From assembly GCF_003046475.1 (NCBI RefSeq), contig NZ_PZZZ01000003.1, positions 620,001 through 684,000 of the forward strand: a DNA stretch of 64,000 nt, in the 5' to 3' direction. The notes beneath the pieces are model-generated. The model worked only from the letters and a program-made list of their open reading frames with translations, was not told the DNA's origin and did no database searches. This DNA is from Mycoplana dimorpha (lineage in GTDB: Bacteria; Pseudomonadota; Alphaproteobacteria; Rhizobiales; Rhizobiaceae). Positions 1 through 9,553 of this stretch are shown here, one piece after another (position 1 is the first letter of the stretch; each line of letters begins with the position of its first letter). Made by a program: the position numbers and the translations under genes.

Positions 1-278
1 ATAGCGACGTCCATGGCCGCGACGTGCTTTTGATCGACGACATCCTCGAATCCGGCCGCACGCTGCGCTTCGCCAAGGAGCTGCTGCTGGAGCGCGGCGC
101 CCGGCACGTCACCATCGCCGTGCTGCTGGACAAGCGGGTCAAGCGCGAGACGGATCTCGAGGCCGACTACGTCGGTTTCGAGTGCCCCGACCACTTCGTC
201 GTCGGCTACGGCATGGACGTCGCCTATGCCTTCCGCGAGCTGCCCTTTGTCGGCGTCGTCACTGGCGACGCAGAATAG
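1..278 (+). CDS. hpt: Hypoxanthine phosphoribosyltransferase, C-terminal part
   Basis: Truncated by the window edge; 91 residues are visible in the frame from base 3. The visible part begins just before the PRPP-binding loop (VLLIDDILESGRTL), the type I phosphoribosyltransferase signature, and continues with DKRVKRE, the DYVGFECPD stretch and VVGYGMD, as in HPRT. The enzyme would salvage hypoxanthine or guanine to IMP or GMP with PRPP in the cytosol. No N-terminus, promoter or start can be judged. The next gene on the same strand starts 141 bases later. Confidence 0.85.
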   Translation, partial: SDVHGRDVLLIDDILESGRTLRFAKELLLERGARHVTIAVLLDKRVKRETDLEADYVGFECPDHFVVGYGMDVAYAFRELPFVGVVTGDAE

Positions 279-419
279 AACACAGCCGCCGCTAATCCCC
301 TCGGCGTTTACCGATCGCAAACGAAACTCTGGTCTTTTCGGGCCCGAAGCAGCGATAGGCATGGCGCGCATGCGCGCCGCACGGACAGGGCCGGATGAGA
401 TAGGCCCGGAGGGAACACC

Positions 420-779
420 ATGGCGAGAATTCTGATCACCGAGGACGAGGATGCGCTTCGTCGCTTCGTGGCGCGGGCGCTCCGGCTCGATGGACATGAA
501 ACGGTCGAGGCGGCGGACGGCGCGCAAGGCCTCGAAACCCTCGCCGAGGGCGAATTCGACCTGCTGCTCTCTGATATCCGCATGCCGGTGATGGACGGCA
601 TCGAGCTTGCACACAAGGCTGCCGAGGCGTGTCCCGACCTCAAGATCCTGCTGATGACCGGCTATGCCGAGCAGCGGGAGCGCGCCGAGGACCTCGCCTT
701 GAAGATCGTCGACGTGGTGGCCAAGCCCTTCAGCCTGCCCGATATCCGCACCGCCGTCGCCCGCGCGCTGGCGGCCTGA
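420..779 (+). CDS. Single-domain CheY-like response regulator (CpdR-like)
   Basis: 119 aa, one receiver domain and no output domain. Visible residues are the acidic pocket (TEDED near residues 7-11), the phospho-acceptor Asp in LLLSDIRMPVMDG, the conserved Thr in LLMTGYAE and the Lys in VAKPFS. Stand-alone receivers of this type in Alphaproteobacteria include CpdR, which controls ClpXP-dependent proteolysis in the cell cycle; the LLMTGYAEQRERA stretch fits the rhizobial members. A GGAGG-type ribosome site (gcccggagggaacacc) precedes the ATG. No cognate kinase is adjacent, so the CpdR role is inferred from family likeness only. Confidence 0.8.
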   Translation: MARILITEDEDALRRFVARALRLDGHETVEAADGAQGLETLAEGEFDLLLSDIRMPVMDGIELAHKAAEACPDLKILLMTGYAEQRERAEDLALKIVDVVAKPFSLPDIRTAVARALAA

Positions 780-1088
780 GGACTGGCGCCCGACAAGAGA
801 CACTTTGCGGACGCAGGCAAGCCAACTGAGGCACGGCCAACAATCTGGATGATCGCGCCGTGCTTCAAGGCTTTTGCAAACTAAATTGAAAGCTTCTACC
901 GAAGCCGGCTATAGGGCAGGGGCGCGCTGGGCGAAGAGTATTCCGTCTAGGCGAGCGCTTTTGATCCTTGCGGCAAAATCCCCGGCGTTGGGCCTGGCTG
1001 CCGGCCGGGTCGACCGGCGGGCTTGCCCGTAAAGAACGGAACGCGCAGGCAATTTCATCTCCACCCCCATCGGACGACGGCTGGCCCC
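780..1088. other. Intergenic stretch without recognisable gene
   Basis: 309 bases between two convergent genes. I see no open frame with coding character and no tRNA fold. GC-rich dyads (ccggccgggtcgaccggcggg, around 1000-1020) could end transcription, but no T-run follows. The middle, around 870-900, is relatively AT-rich. Confidence 0.4.
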
Positions 1089-3731
1089 TCAATCGATCCC
1101 TAGCAGCCGCTCCAGGTAATTGCGTTCCATTACCGGCGGGTCGCCGATGCCCAGCCGACGGCGGATCTCTTCCAGGATTTCGCGCGCCCGCTGGATGTCG
1201 ATCTGCTCCGGCACACGGGTGCGGCCGTCATAGTCCGGGCCCTGCGCGCTCGTCGGGCGTTCGCGTCCAAGCGGGTCGCGGCCGTCGCGGCCCATCTGCG
1301 GCTGGCCCTCGCCGACGCCGCCCTGGCCCATGGCCTGCATCTGGTTCATCATGTCCTGGGCGCCCTGCCGCAGCGCTTCCAGCGCCCGGCCCTGGCTGCC
1401 AACGGCGGGTTCGCCCTCGCCCTCGCCGAGCGCCTTCGAGGCGCCCTTCATCTCGCGCCCGGCCTCGCCAAAGCCCTTGCCGGGCTTGATGCCCATCTCC
1501 GACAGCCCCTTCTGCAACTCGCCGAGCTGCTTGCCTAGCCCGTCCTGCTGCCCCTTCAGGTCCTTCAGGGCCTGGCGTAGCTGCTCCTCGGTCATCTGAT
1601 CGGTCGGCGACTGGCCCTGACCCTGCTGCTGACCCTGCTGCTGCTGCTGCTGCTCGCGGCCATTGTCGCCGGGATTGCCGAACATTTCGTCCTCGCCCGG
1701 CAGGGGAACGCCATTGTCCATGCGATCGCGCAAGGCCTGGTCGAGGTTGAAGGTCTGGTCCATCAGCTTCTGCTGCTCCTGCATCAGCCGGCCGAGCTTG
1801 TCCATCTGCTGGCGCATGGCGTTGGACTGCTCGTTCTGCTGCGGCGAGCGGCGGCCGGCCTGCAGGTTGTTGAGCATGCGCTGCATTTCCGACAGCAACT
1901 GCTGGGCCTGGTCCTTGGCGCCGGATCGGGCCAGGTTCTCGATCTGGTCCATCATCCGCTCCAGGTCCTGCTGGCGGAGGATCTGCCCCTGTTGCTGCGC
2001 ATTCTGCTGCATCGGGCCGTTCTTCTGCGCCTGGCGCGCCAGTTCCTGCATGTAGGCCTGCATCGCGTCGCGCAGCTCCTGCATCAGCTTGGCGATCTCC
2101 GCGTCGGGCGCATTGCGCTCCAGCGCCTCCGAAAGCGCCTGCTGCGCCTCGCGAAGCCGCCGGTCTGCGAGCGAGAGGTTGCCATCTTCGATGCCGAGCG
2201 CGATTTCCCAGAGATAGGCGGCCGTCTCGCGCAGCTGGTCGTCGTTGCGGGCCAGCCGCATGCGCTCCTGCGCCGAGCTGATGAGCAGGAAATGCGTGAG
2301 GTTGGGGATCGTCTCCTCCGGCCGCAGCATCAAGGCCTCGTTGAGCGCGATCGCCCGCGGCAGCTGGTTGGCGTCGAGTGCAAAGGTCTGGCGCTGCTCG
2401 GCGACGGCGGCTGCCAGCGGCTCGGAGAACACCTTGGCCGGCAGGATCATCTCCTGCGGTTGGCTGCGTCCTTCCTGCCCGGCGGCGTCGCGCGCGACGA
2501 GCGTGATGCGCACGCGCTTGCCGGCCAGCGGGTGTTCGGTCAGGTTGCGGCTCGTCGTGCCCTTCACATCGCGGGCGTTGCGGCGCGGCAGGTCCAGCCG
2601 GTATTCCGGCGGCGGATAGAGCGGGTGGGCATTTTCGGCCGGCGGATCGACGGGGACGATTTCGGCATACGCGGACTGGACGCCGTAGTCATCCTTGGCG
2701 ATGAAGCTGATCTCCAGTGCCGAGGCCACCGTCCTGCGCGGCAGCCCGTTGAAGGCAATCTCCGGCACCAAGTCGGGGATGACGCTGAACGCCCACTGGT
2801 GGCCCTCGATCGACAGCGCGCCGTCCTTGACGATCTTGTACTGCAACGTCGTCGGTGCTGTGCCCGGCGCCGGGGCGGCTGCTTCGTCCTTGCGGTCGGA
2901 GGCCGCCGCTTGGGGGGCCTGTTTCGGCTCTTCCGGACGGATGGCGACCGCGGGCTCGCCGTCCGGCGTGTAGGCCACGCCGGCGGCGCCGTTCCCGCCG
3001 GTGATGCGCACGGTCAGCTCGCTGAACTGCGGCACCCGCAGCGGCCCTTCCGCGGCGATGTTCGGGCCGGTCAGAAAGATCGGCGCCCGGCCGGTATGGG
3101 CGGGCGGCGTCACCCAGGCGTCGATCCGGACGTCCGGCTTGGTCTCCGCCGGCTGGCGCAGCGTCACGACGTCCGACAGCAGCCCCGCCTGGTTGGAATA
3201 GGAGAAGGCGAAGGCGACGGCGACCAGCAGCAGCGGGATGGCGCGCAGGCCGTGGCGGTCGTGGCGGGCGATATCGGGGCGCGGCAGCCCCGCCTGCAGG
3301 GATCCGATCATCCGGGCCATGCGCGCCTGGTGCTCGCGCCAGAGCGCCTCGGCCACCGGCCCGCCGCGGACGGGCCGGTCCGCCTGTACCTGGATGGCCT
3401 GGTGGGTGAGGTTGTTGCGCTCCTCGAGCATGCGGTCGGCGCGCTCGGCTGCCGGCCAGACTGCGTGGCGCAGCCGCGCCGCCAGCAGGACGAGTCCCAC
3501 GCCGAAGGCCGCCAGCGTGGCGATGTGCAGCCAGGCCGGCACGTGACGGAAATAGCCGAACCAGGTCAGCGCCAGGAAGCAGGCGACAAGCAGGACGAGG
3601 GGAAGAAGCCTCGGGAGGAGGGTCTCTGCAAAGAGAACAGCACGCGCCACCATGCGCCTGCGGCCCAGCCGGGCCGCGAGGCTGCGAGTGGAAATGTCCT
3701 CACCGGAAGGCGGTTTCACGTCCTCTTGCAT
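1089..3731 (-). CDS. TIGR02302/DUF4175 family membrane-anchored protein
   Basis: 880 aa. Two hydrophobic segments lie near residues 45-90 and another near 165-185, then a long soluble part. The C-terminal half is strongly Gln/Met/Gly-rich (QQQQQQGQQQGQGQ-type runs, MNQMQAMGQGG). This architecture matches the alphaproteobacterial TIGR02302 family, whose molecular function is not established. The ATG is the first in frame. The gene lies downstream of lysA on the same strand with a 148-base gap, the order common in rhizobial genomes. The low-complexity part is encoded by GC-rich repeats and may be error-prone in assembly. Confidence 0.85.
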   Translation of the reverse strand: MQEDVKPPSGEDISTRSLAARLGRRRMVARAVLFAETLLPRLLPLVLLVACFLALTWFGYFRHVPAWLHIATLAAFGVGLVLLAARLRHAVWPAAERADRMLEERNNLTHQAIQVQADRPVRGGPVAEALWREHQARMARMIGSLQAGLPRPDIARHDRHGLRAIPLLLVAVAFAFSYSNQAGLLSDVVTLRQPAETKPDVRIDAWVTPPAHTGRAPIFLTGPNIAAEGPLRVPQFSELTVRITGGNGAAGVAYTPDGEPAVAIRPEEPKQAPQAAASDRKDEAAAPAPGTAPTTLQYKIVKDGALSIEGHQWAFSVIPDLVPEIAFNGLPRRTVASALEISFIAKDDYGVQSAYAEIVPVDPPAENAHPLYPPPEYRLDLPRRNARDVKGTTSRNLTEHPLAGKRVRITLVARDAAGQEGRSQPQEMILPAKVFSEPLAAAVAEQRQTFALDANQLPRAIALNEALMLRPEETIPNLTHFLLISSAQERMRLARNDDQLRETAAYLWEIALGIEDGNLSLADRRLREAQQALSEALERNAPDAEIAKLMQELRDAMQAYMQELARQAQKNGPMQQNAQQQGQILRQQDLERMMDQIENLARSGAKDQAQQLLSEMQRMLNNLQAGRRSPQQNEQSNAMRQQMDKLGRLMQEQQKLMDQTFNLDQALRDRMDNGVPLPGEDEMFGNPGDNGREQQQQQQGQQQGQGQSPTDQMTEEQLRQALKDLKGQQDGLGKQLGELQKGLSEMGIKPGKGFGEAGREMKGASKALGEGEGEPAVGSQGRALEALRQGAQDMMNQMQAMGQGGVGEGQPQMGRDGRDPLGRERPTSAQGPDYDGRTRVPEQIDIQRAREILEEIRRRLGIGDPPVMERNYLERLLGID

Positions 3732-3879
3732 CCGTCCTCGAATCCCCGCTTCGCCCCGGCCATCGGCGCGACGGCTTCGCCATGGTCAAAGGATAGCAGC
3801 CTTTGTGGCGAAGACGAGGGCGCATTCGAAATCGTGATCGTTTCGCAGGCCGTTTGGCCGCATCGGCAGCGGCCGCCCT

Positions 3880-5148
3880 TCAGTCGAGCCAGTCCGGAAT
3901 CGAATCGAGGCCGATCAGTTCGTCGTAGGTCTGGCGTGGGCGCACGACGTGGAATTCGCCGCCGCTGACTAGCACTTCGGGCACAAGCAGGCGCGTATTG
4001 TAGGTGCCGGCCTGCACCGCGCCATAGGCGCCGGCCGATCCGACGGCGATCAGGTCGCCCGGCCTGGGCATCGCCATGTCGCGGTCGAGTGCCAGATAGT
4101 CGCCGGTCTCGCAGACCGGGCCGACCACGTCGGCGCGGATGCGCGGCGCGTTGGCGGCCGAGATCGTCACCGGGCTGATCTCGTGCCAGGCTTCGTAGAG
4201 CGTCGGGCGGATCAGGTCGTTCATCGCCGCGTCGACGATGACGAAGGTCTTTTCGCCGCCGTCCTTCACGTAGATGACCTCCGTCACCAGGATGCCGGCA
4301 TTGCCGACGATCAGCCGGCCCGGCTCGGTGATGATCCGGCAGCCGAGGCCCTCGAGCTCGTTCTTGACGATTTTCGCATAGGCATCGGGCAGCGGAGGCG
4401 GAGTGTTGTCGATCCGGTAGGGAATGCCGAGCCCGCCGCCGACGTCGACGTGGTCGATCGTATGGCCGTCGGCGCGCAGCGTGTGCACCAGTTCCCGCAA
4501 CAGCCGGAAGGCGTCCTCGAACGGCTGCAGCTCGGTGATCTGGCTGCCGATATGCATGTCGATGCCGGTCACCTTGATGCCCGGCAGCTTGGCGGCATGC
4601 GCGTAGACGGCGCGGGCGCGCTCCCAGGAGATGCCGAATTTGTTCTCCTTCTTGCCGGTCGAGATCTTGGCATGCGTGCGGGCGTCGACGTCGGGGTTGA
4701 TGCGGAAGGAGACGTGCGCCTGCTTGCCGGCCTTCACCGCCCGGGCGTTCAGCACTTCCAGCTCCGGCTCGGATTCGACGTTGAAGCAGTAGATGCCCGC
4801 CTCGATGCCGAGGTCCATCTCGCGGGGCGTCTTGCCGACGCCGGAAAACATGATGCGGTCGGCCGGGACGCCGGCGGCAAGCGCGCGGCGCAGCTCGCCT
4901 TCGGAAACGACGTCCACGCCGGCGCCGAGGCGCGCCAGCGTCTTCAGCACCGCCTGGTTCGAGTTGGCCTTCATCGCGTAGCAGACAAGCGCGTCGACGC
5001 CCTCGAACGCCTCCGAGAACACCCTGTAGTGCCGCTCCAGCGTCGCGGTGGAGTAGCAGTAGAAGGGCGTGCCGACCGCCTTGGCGATCGCCGGAACGGG
5101 CACATCCTCGGCAAAGAGAATGCCGTCGCGATATTCGAAATGGTTCAC
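3880..5148 (-). CDS. lysA: Diaminopimelate decarboxylase
   Basis: 422 aa. Decarboxylates meso-diaminopimelate to L-lysine, the last step of lysine synthesis, using PLP in the cytosol. Seen: the PLP lysine in YAMKAN (K60), the HIGSQI motif, the phosphate-binding GGGLGIPY and EPGRLIVGNAG segments, and the active-site CETGDYLA near the C-terminus. I chose the GTG at 5148 (VNHFEYRDGILFAEDV), which is where family members begin. The frame stays open to 5286, but that extension is low-complexity, lies inside lptM and has no counterpart in the family. The stop of lptM is 13 bases upstream, so the two are probably co-transcribed. Confidence 0.95.
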   Translation of the reverse strand: MNHFEYRDGILFAEDVPVPAIAKAVGTPFYCYSTATLERHYRVFSEAFEGVDALVCYAMKANSNQAVLKTLARLGAGVDVVSEGELRRALAAGVPADRIMFSGVGKTPREMDLGIEAGIYCFNVESEPELEVLNARAVKAGKQAHVSFRINPDVDARTHAKISTGKKENKFGISWERARAVYAHAAKLPGIKVTGIDMHIGSQITELQPFEDAFRLLRELVHTLRADGHTIDHVDVGGGLGIPYRIDNTPPPLPDAYAKIVKNELEGLGCRIITEPGRLIVGNAGILVTEVIYVKDGGEKTFVIVDAAMNDLIRPTLYEAWHEISPVTISAANAPRIRADVVGPVCETGDYLALDRDMAMPRPGDLIAVGSAGAYGAVQAGTYNTRLLVPEVLVSGGEFHVVRPRQTYDELIGLDSIPDWLD

Positions 5149-5161
5149 AGTGTCGTATCCG

Positions 5162-5353
5162 TCAGAGGAGGGCGTCGAGGATGAAGGGCTTGTCCTCGAC
5201 GGCCGGCTTGTTCGCATCCGCGCCGCCCGGCGTCGTGCTCTTGGCCGCCGCCACCCCGGGTCGTTCGAGATCACCCTTACGGCCACAGGCCGCCATTACG
5301 GTCGCCGAAAGAACAAGAACGAGGGCCAGCCTGGCAGTGGTCTTCAGTGTCAT
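5162..5353 (-). CDS. lptM: LptM-like small lipoprotein
   Basis: 63 aa. N-terminal signal peptide with a lipobox (LSATVMAAC) followed by GRKGDLERP, the hallmark of the LptM/YifL family. LptM is an outer-membrane lipoprotein that helps LptD mature in the LPS export machine. The start at 5353 places the signal peptide correctly. An open frame extends upstream but has no coding character. The gene sits between argH and lysA, the usual location in Proteobacteria for this kind of protein. Function is assigned by family and position. Confidence 0.85.
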   Translation of the reverse strand: MTLKTTARLALVLVLSATVMAACGRKGDLERPGVAAAKSTTPGGADANKPAVEDKPFILDALL

Positions 5354-5471
5354 GCGGGTCACGGCTCCGAAAGAGGTCTCGATGGTTGTGAAACACTTAG
5401 CAGAACCGGAGGCCCCTTGTGCACCCTGATTCTGCTGATGTTTCATGCAAGGCGATTGATCGGTTGCCGGA

Positions 5472-6875
5472 TCAGATCCGCCCCCGCCACCAGGCGACCT
5501 GCTGGCGCACGTTCGAGGGCGCGGTGCCGCCGAACGAGGTGCGGCTCGCAACCGACGCCTCCACCGTCAGCACGCCATAGACCTTGTCGGTGATCGCGGG
5601 ATGGATCGCCTGCAGCTCGGCGAGCGGCAGTTCGGCCAGTTCGCAGCCCTTCTGCTCGGCGAGCGCCACGGCGCGGCCGGTGACATGGTGGGCGTCGCGG
5701 AAGGGCAGGCCGGCCTCGCGCACCAGCCAGTCGGCGAGGTCGGTGGCGGTGGAGTAGCCCGAGCCGGCCGCGGCCTTCATCCGGTCGGCGCGCACCGTCA
5801 TGTCGCGCACCATGCCGGTCATCGCGGCGATCGCCAGTTCCAGGCTCTCGGCGGCGTCGAAAACCTGCTCCTTGTCCTCCTGCATGTCCTTGGAATAGGC
5901 GAGCGGCAGGCCCTTCATCACCGTCAGCAGCGCGATCAGCGAGCCGTTGATGCGGCCGGTCTTGGCGCGCACCAGCTCGGCGGCGTCAGGATTCTTCTTC
6001 TGCGGCATGATCGACGAGCCGGTCGAAAACGCGTCCGACAGCCGGATGAACCCGAACTGCGGCGTCGACCAGATGACGATTTCTTCCGCCAGCCGCGACA
6101 GGTGGGTGGCAGCGATCGCGGCGATCGACAGGAATTCCAGCGCGAAGTCGCGGTCCGATACCGTGTCGATCGAGTTGCGGGTCGGCTCGCGGAAGCCGAG
6201 CGCCTTGGCCGTCATGTGGCGATCGATCGGAAAGCCGGTGCCGGCAAGGGCCGCAGCCCCGATCGGGCTTTCGTCCAGGTGCTCGATCGCATGGCGGACG
6301 CGCAGGCGGTCCCGGCCGAACATCTCGACATAGGCCATGCAGTGGTGGCCGAAGGTCACGGGCTGGGCCGTCTGCAGATGGGTGAAGCCGGGCATCACGG
6401 TGTCGGCATGCTCCTCGGCGCGGTCGAGGAAGGCGGCGATCAGCGCCGTCAGCGCCCGCTCCGTCTTCTGCAGCTCTTCCTTCACCCAGAGGCGGAAGTC
6501 GAGCGCGACCTGATCGTTGCGGGAGCGTGCGGTGTGCAGCCGGCCGGCGGCGGGGCCGATCAGGTTCGCAAGCCGGGCCTCCACGTTCATGTGGATGTCC
6601 TCGAGCTGGCGCGAGAATTCGAAGGTGCCGCTTTCGATCTCCTTCAGGATCGTTTCCAGGCCTGCGACGATCTTGTCCTTGTCTTCGGCGGAAATAATGC
6701 CTTGATGGGCGAGCATGGTGGCGTGCGCGATCGAGCCGCGGATGTCCTGGGCATAGAGCTTCTTGTCGAAGCCGATGGAGGCATTTATCTCCTCCATGAT
6801 CGCATCCGGGCCGGAAGCAAAGCGACCGCCCCACATCTGGTTCGAGGATTGGGTCTCGGATTTTGCGTCAGCCAT
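5472..6875 (-). CDS. argH: Argininosuccinate lyase
   Basis: 467 aa, the normal length. Cleaves argininosuccinate to arginine and fumarate. The fumarase/aspartase-superfamily signature [12 protein letters not shown] is at residues 286-297, and the substrate-binding HTARSRND is at 114-121. The ATG at 6875 begins MADAKSETQ and is followed by MWGGRFA, the conserved opening of the family. The open frame continues upstream to 7337 but that part is the antisense of tlpA. The start is only 25 bases from the divergent tlpA start. Confidence 0.97.
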   Translation of the reverse strand: MADAKSETQSSNQMWGGRFASGPDAIMEEINASIGFDKKLYAQDIRGSIAHATMLAHQGIISAEDKDKIVAGLETILKEIESGTFEFSRQLEDIHMNVEARLANLIGPAAGRLHTARSRNDQVALDFRLWVKEELQKTERALTALIAAFLDRAEEHADTVMPGFTHLQTAQPVTFGHHCMAYVEMFGRDRLRVRHAIEHLDESPIGAAALAGTGFPIDRHMTAKALGFREPTRNSIDTVSDRDFALEFLSIAAIAATHLSRLAEEIVIWSTPQFGFIRLSDAFSTGSSIMPQKKNPDAAELVRAKTGRINGSLIALLTVMKGLPLAYSKDMQEDKEQVFDAAESLELAIAAMTGMVRDMTVRADRMKAAAGSGYSTATDLADWLVREAGLPFRDAHHVTGRAVALAEQKGCELAELPLAELQAIHPAITDKVYGVLTVEASVASRTSFGGTAPSNVRQQVAWWRGRI

Positions 6876-6900
6876 GGGATTGCCTGTCCTGGAGAGTGAA

Positions 6901-7581
6901 ATGACAGTCGAGAAGAAACCCGGCCGCCCGGCCGTCAAGCTGCTTGCGCTGGCCGCGCTTGCCGGCATCCTCGCCGGTGCGGCAGCGGTATACGTGATGG
7001 AGAGCCGGTCTGGCAATGGCGCGGCCACGGTGGTTGCCGATGCCGGACAGTGCACCGCCGCGAAGGGCAAGGCCGCCGCCCTCGACCCGTTCTTCACCGG
7101 CCAGGTCGCCGCCATGAAGGCGGCGGACCAGCCGCGCCCGTTGCCCGCGCTTTCCTTCAACGGGCCGGACGGAAAGCCGCGCACGATCGCCGACTTCTCC
7201 GGCAAGACGCTGCTCGTCAATCTGTGGGCGACCTGGTGCTTCCCCTGCCGCGAAGAAATGCCGGCACTGAACGCGCTGCAGAAGGAACTCGGCAGCGACC
7301 GCTTCGAGGTCGTGGCGATCAACATCGACACCGGCACCGACGAGAAGCCGCAGGCCTTCCTCGACGAGACCGGCGTGCACGACCTCGGCTACTATCGCGA
7401 CAGCTCGATGGGCGTCTTCAACGCCCTGAAGAAGGAAGGCCTTGCCTACGGCCTGCCGGTGACGCTGCTGATGGACGAGAAGGGCTGCCTCGTCTCCGCC
7501 ATGAACGGCCCCGCCGTCTGGGACAGCGAGGATGCCAAGGCGCTGATCAAGGCCGCCCTCCCGACCGCGCCGGCTTTGTGA
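6901..7581 (+). CDS. tlpA: TlpA-type membrane-anchored thioredoxin
   Basis: 226 aa. One N-terminal membrane anchor (about residues 12-32) and a periplasmic thioredoxin fold with the WATWCFPC active site (C113, C116) and a cis-proline loop (GLPVT). TlpA proteins reduce periplasmic thiols, in rhizobia mainly for cytochrome oxidase copper-site assembly. The ATG at 6901 has a GGAG-type ribosome site 6 bases upstream (ctggagagtgaa). Divergent from argH with 25 bases between starts, so the promoters must reach into the opposing genes. Confidence 0.92.
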   Translation: MTVEKKPGRPAVKLLALAALAGILAGAAAVYVMESRSGNGAATVVADAGQCTAAKGKAAALDPFFTGQVAAMKAADQPRPLPALSFNGPDGKPRTIADFSGKTLLVNLWATWCFPCREEMPALNALQKELGSDRFEVVAINIDTGTDEKPQAFLDETGVHDLGYYRDSSMGVFNALKKEGLAYGLPVTLLMDEKGCLVSAMNGPAVWDSEDAKALIKAALPTAPAL

Positions 7582-7633
7582 ACCGGCAGGACCTTTCTTC
7601 CAGAATCGGGAGCCGCGTCTAAGCGCCGCCCCC

Positions 7634-8656
7634 TCACGTCGTCGCGTAGACGCGCGGCCGGCGGATGTCGAGAAAACCCTGTTCGCCCTTCTTGTGCGGA
7701 AACTCCGGCGCGGTGTCGAACTCGATCGACTGGCCGCCAGTGGTCCTGGCCAGCACCCGGCGCGAATCCGGCCGGTCGAGCACCCGCAGGATCTGGGCCG
7801 GCACCCCGTCCCCGCTCTCGCGCCAGGAAACGTCGGCCGGGCGGAACAGCAGGTCGGCCGGACCGTCCTTGAGGTCGGGCGCGTCGAAGGCGATGTCCTG
7901 CACATAGGCCTTGCCGTCGCGCACCGTCGCCGGCAGCGCGTTGGCGTCCCCGAGGAACTTCATTACGAAGGCGTTCTGAGGTGCGCGGCAGACCTCCTCC
8001 GGCGTCCCCTCCTGCACGATATTGCCCTTGTCGAGGATGACGACGCGGTCGGCGAGGTCGAGCGCCTCCTCCTGGTCGTGGGTGACGAACAGGGTGGTGA
8101 TGCCGAGTTCGTCGTGGATCTTGCGCAGCCAGCGGCGCAGGTCGCGCCGCACGTTGGCGTCGAGGGCGCCGAACGGCTCGTCGAGCAGCAGCACGCGCGG
8201 ATCGACGGCGAGCGCACGCGCCAGCGCCACCCGCTGCCGCTGGCCGCCGGAGATCTGCCCCGGGAAGCGTTCGCCGAGGCCGGAAAGCTGCACCAGCGCC
8301 AGCAACTCCTCGACCCGGTCGCGGATCGCCTCGGGCGTGCGTTTCACCTTCGACACCTTCATGCCGAAGGCGATGTTTTCGGCCACGGTCATGTGCGGGA
8401 ACAGCGCGTAGTGCTGGAAGACGAAGCCGACGCCGCGGTCGCGCACCGGAATGTCGGTGGCGTCCTCGTCGCCGAAATAGATGTGCCCGTGGTCGGCATA
8501 TTCGAGCCCGGCGACCATGCGCAGGATCGTCGTCTTGCCGGAACCGGAGGGGCCGAGCAGCGCCACCAGCTCGCCGCTCTCGATCTCCAGCGAGACGCCA
8601 TGGACGGCGCGGAACGTGTCGAAGGTCTTGACGACGTCGTTGAGGCGGATTTTCAA
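7634..8656 (-). CDS. cysA: Sulfate/thiosulfate ABC transporter ATP-binding protein
   Basis: 340 aa. ATPase of the sulfate importer. Walker A GPSGSGKTT (35-43), Q-loop in VFQHYALF, signature SGGQRQR, Walker B VLLLDEP, and the H-loop VTHDQEEA are intact; a C-terminal TOBE-like regulatory part follows. The start is TTG at 8656, overlapping the cysW stop in a TTGA junction; a strong GGAGG site lies 8 bases upstream, which decides this start. Last gene of the sbp-cysT-cysW-cysA operon, so stoichiometry is probably set by translational coupling to cysW. Confidence 0.95.
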   Translation of the reverse strand: MKIRLNDVVKTFDTFRAVHGVSLEIESGELVALLGPSGSGKTTILRMVAGLEYADHGHIYFGDEDATDIPVRDRGVGFVFQHYALFPHMTVAENIAFGMKVSKVKRTPEAIRDRVEELLALVQLSGLGERFPGQISGGQRQRVALARALAVDPRVLLLDEPFGALDANVRRDLRRWLRKIHDELGITTLFVTHDQEEALDLADRVVILDKGNIVQEGTPEEVCRAPQNAFVMKFLGDANALPATVRDGKAYVQDIAFDAPDLKDGPADLLFRPADVSWRESGDGVPAQILRVLDRPDSRRVLARTTGGQSIEFDTAPEFPHKKGEQGFLDIRRPRVYATT

Positions 8657-9549
8657 GGCTTGACCTCCGAGAGTGTATCATTGCCGGCGAGCGTCGCCGG
8701 GCGCTTGCTGCGGCCGGCGCCCTGGCGCTCCAGTGCCACCTTGACGACGAGCGTCACCAGCGCCAGCGTCGCGAGGATCGAGGCGGCGGCGAAGGAGCCG
8801 ACGGCGTCATAGTCGTGATAGAGCAGTTCGATGTGCAGCGGCAGGGTGTTGGTTTGGCCGCGGATGTTGCCGGAGACGACGGAAACCGCACCGAATTCGC
8901 CCATCACGCGCGAATTGCAGAGCACGACGCCGTAGAGCAGCGCCCATTTGATGTTGGGCAGCGTCACCGAGAAGAAGGTGCGCCAGGCGCTGGCGCCGAG
9001 CGAGGTCGCCGCCTCCTCGAGGTCGCGTCCCTGCGCCTGCATCAGCGGGATCAGTTCGCGGGCGACAAAGGGGGCGGTGACGAACATGCTGGCCAGCACG
9101 ATGCCGGGCAGCGCGAACATGATCTTGATCCCGGCGCTCTCCAGCGCCGGCCCGAACAGGCCCTGCAGGCCGTAGACGAACAGGTAGGCGACGCCCGCGA
9201 CGATCGGCGAGACGGAAAAGGGGATCTCGATGAGGATCGTCAGAAGCCGCTTGCCGGCGAAATCGTGCTTGGTGATCGCCCAGGCGGCGGCGACGCCGAA
9301 GGCGGTGTTGATCGGCACGGCGATCAGTGCCGTCAGCACCGTGAGCAGGATCGCGTGCAGGGTATCCGGCTCGGCGATCGCGCCGGCGAAATAGGGAAGC
9401 CCCTTGGAAAAGGCCTGGACGCCGATGACGGCCAGCGGTGCGACGATGATGACGGCGACGAAGAACAGCACGACGCCGAGCAGGACGCGGCGGAACAGCG
9501 GGTCGTCGCCGATGCGGGGCGGCCGGCGGCCGGAATGATGCGGTTTCAT
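8653..9549 (-). CDS. cysW: Sulfate ABC transporter permease CysW
   Basis: 298 aa inner-membrane permease with about six membrane segments and the EAA-type cytoplasmic loop (EEAATSLGASAWRTFFSVTLPNIKW) that docks to CysA. The C-terminal motif GEFGAVSVVSGNIRGQTNTL is characteristic of CysW. ATG start; the preceding cysT ends 4 bases away and the following cysA overlaps by 4 bases, so the three genes form one transcriptional unit. Confidence 0.95.
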   Translation of the reverse strand: MKPHHSGRRPPRIGDDPLFRRVLLGVVLFFVAVIIVAPLAVIGVQAFSKGLPYFAGAIAEPDTLHAILLTVLTALIAVPINTAFGVAAAWAITKHDFAGKRLLTILIEIPFSVSPIVAGVAYLFVYGLQGLFGPALESAGIKIMFALPGIVLASMFVTAPFVARELIPLMQAQGRDLEEAATSLGASAWRTFFSVTLPNIKWALLYGVVLCNSRVMGEFGAVSVVSGNIRGQTNTLPLHIELLYHDYDAVGSFAAASILATLALVTLVVKVALERQGAGRSKRPATLAGNDTLSEVKP

Positions 9550-9553
9550 CGGC

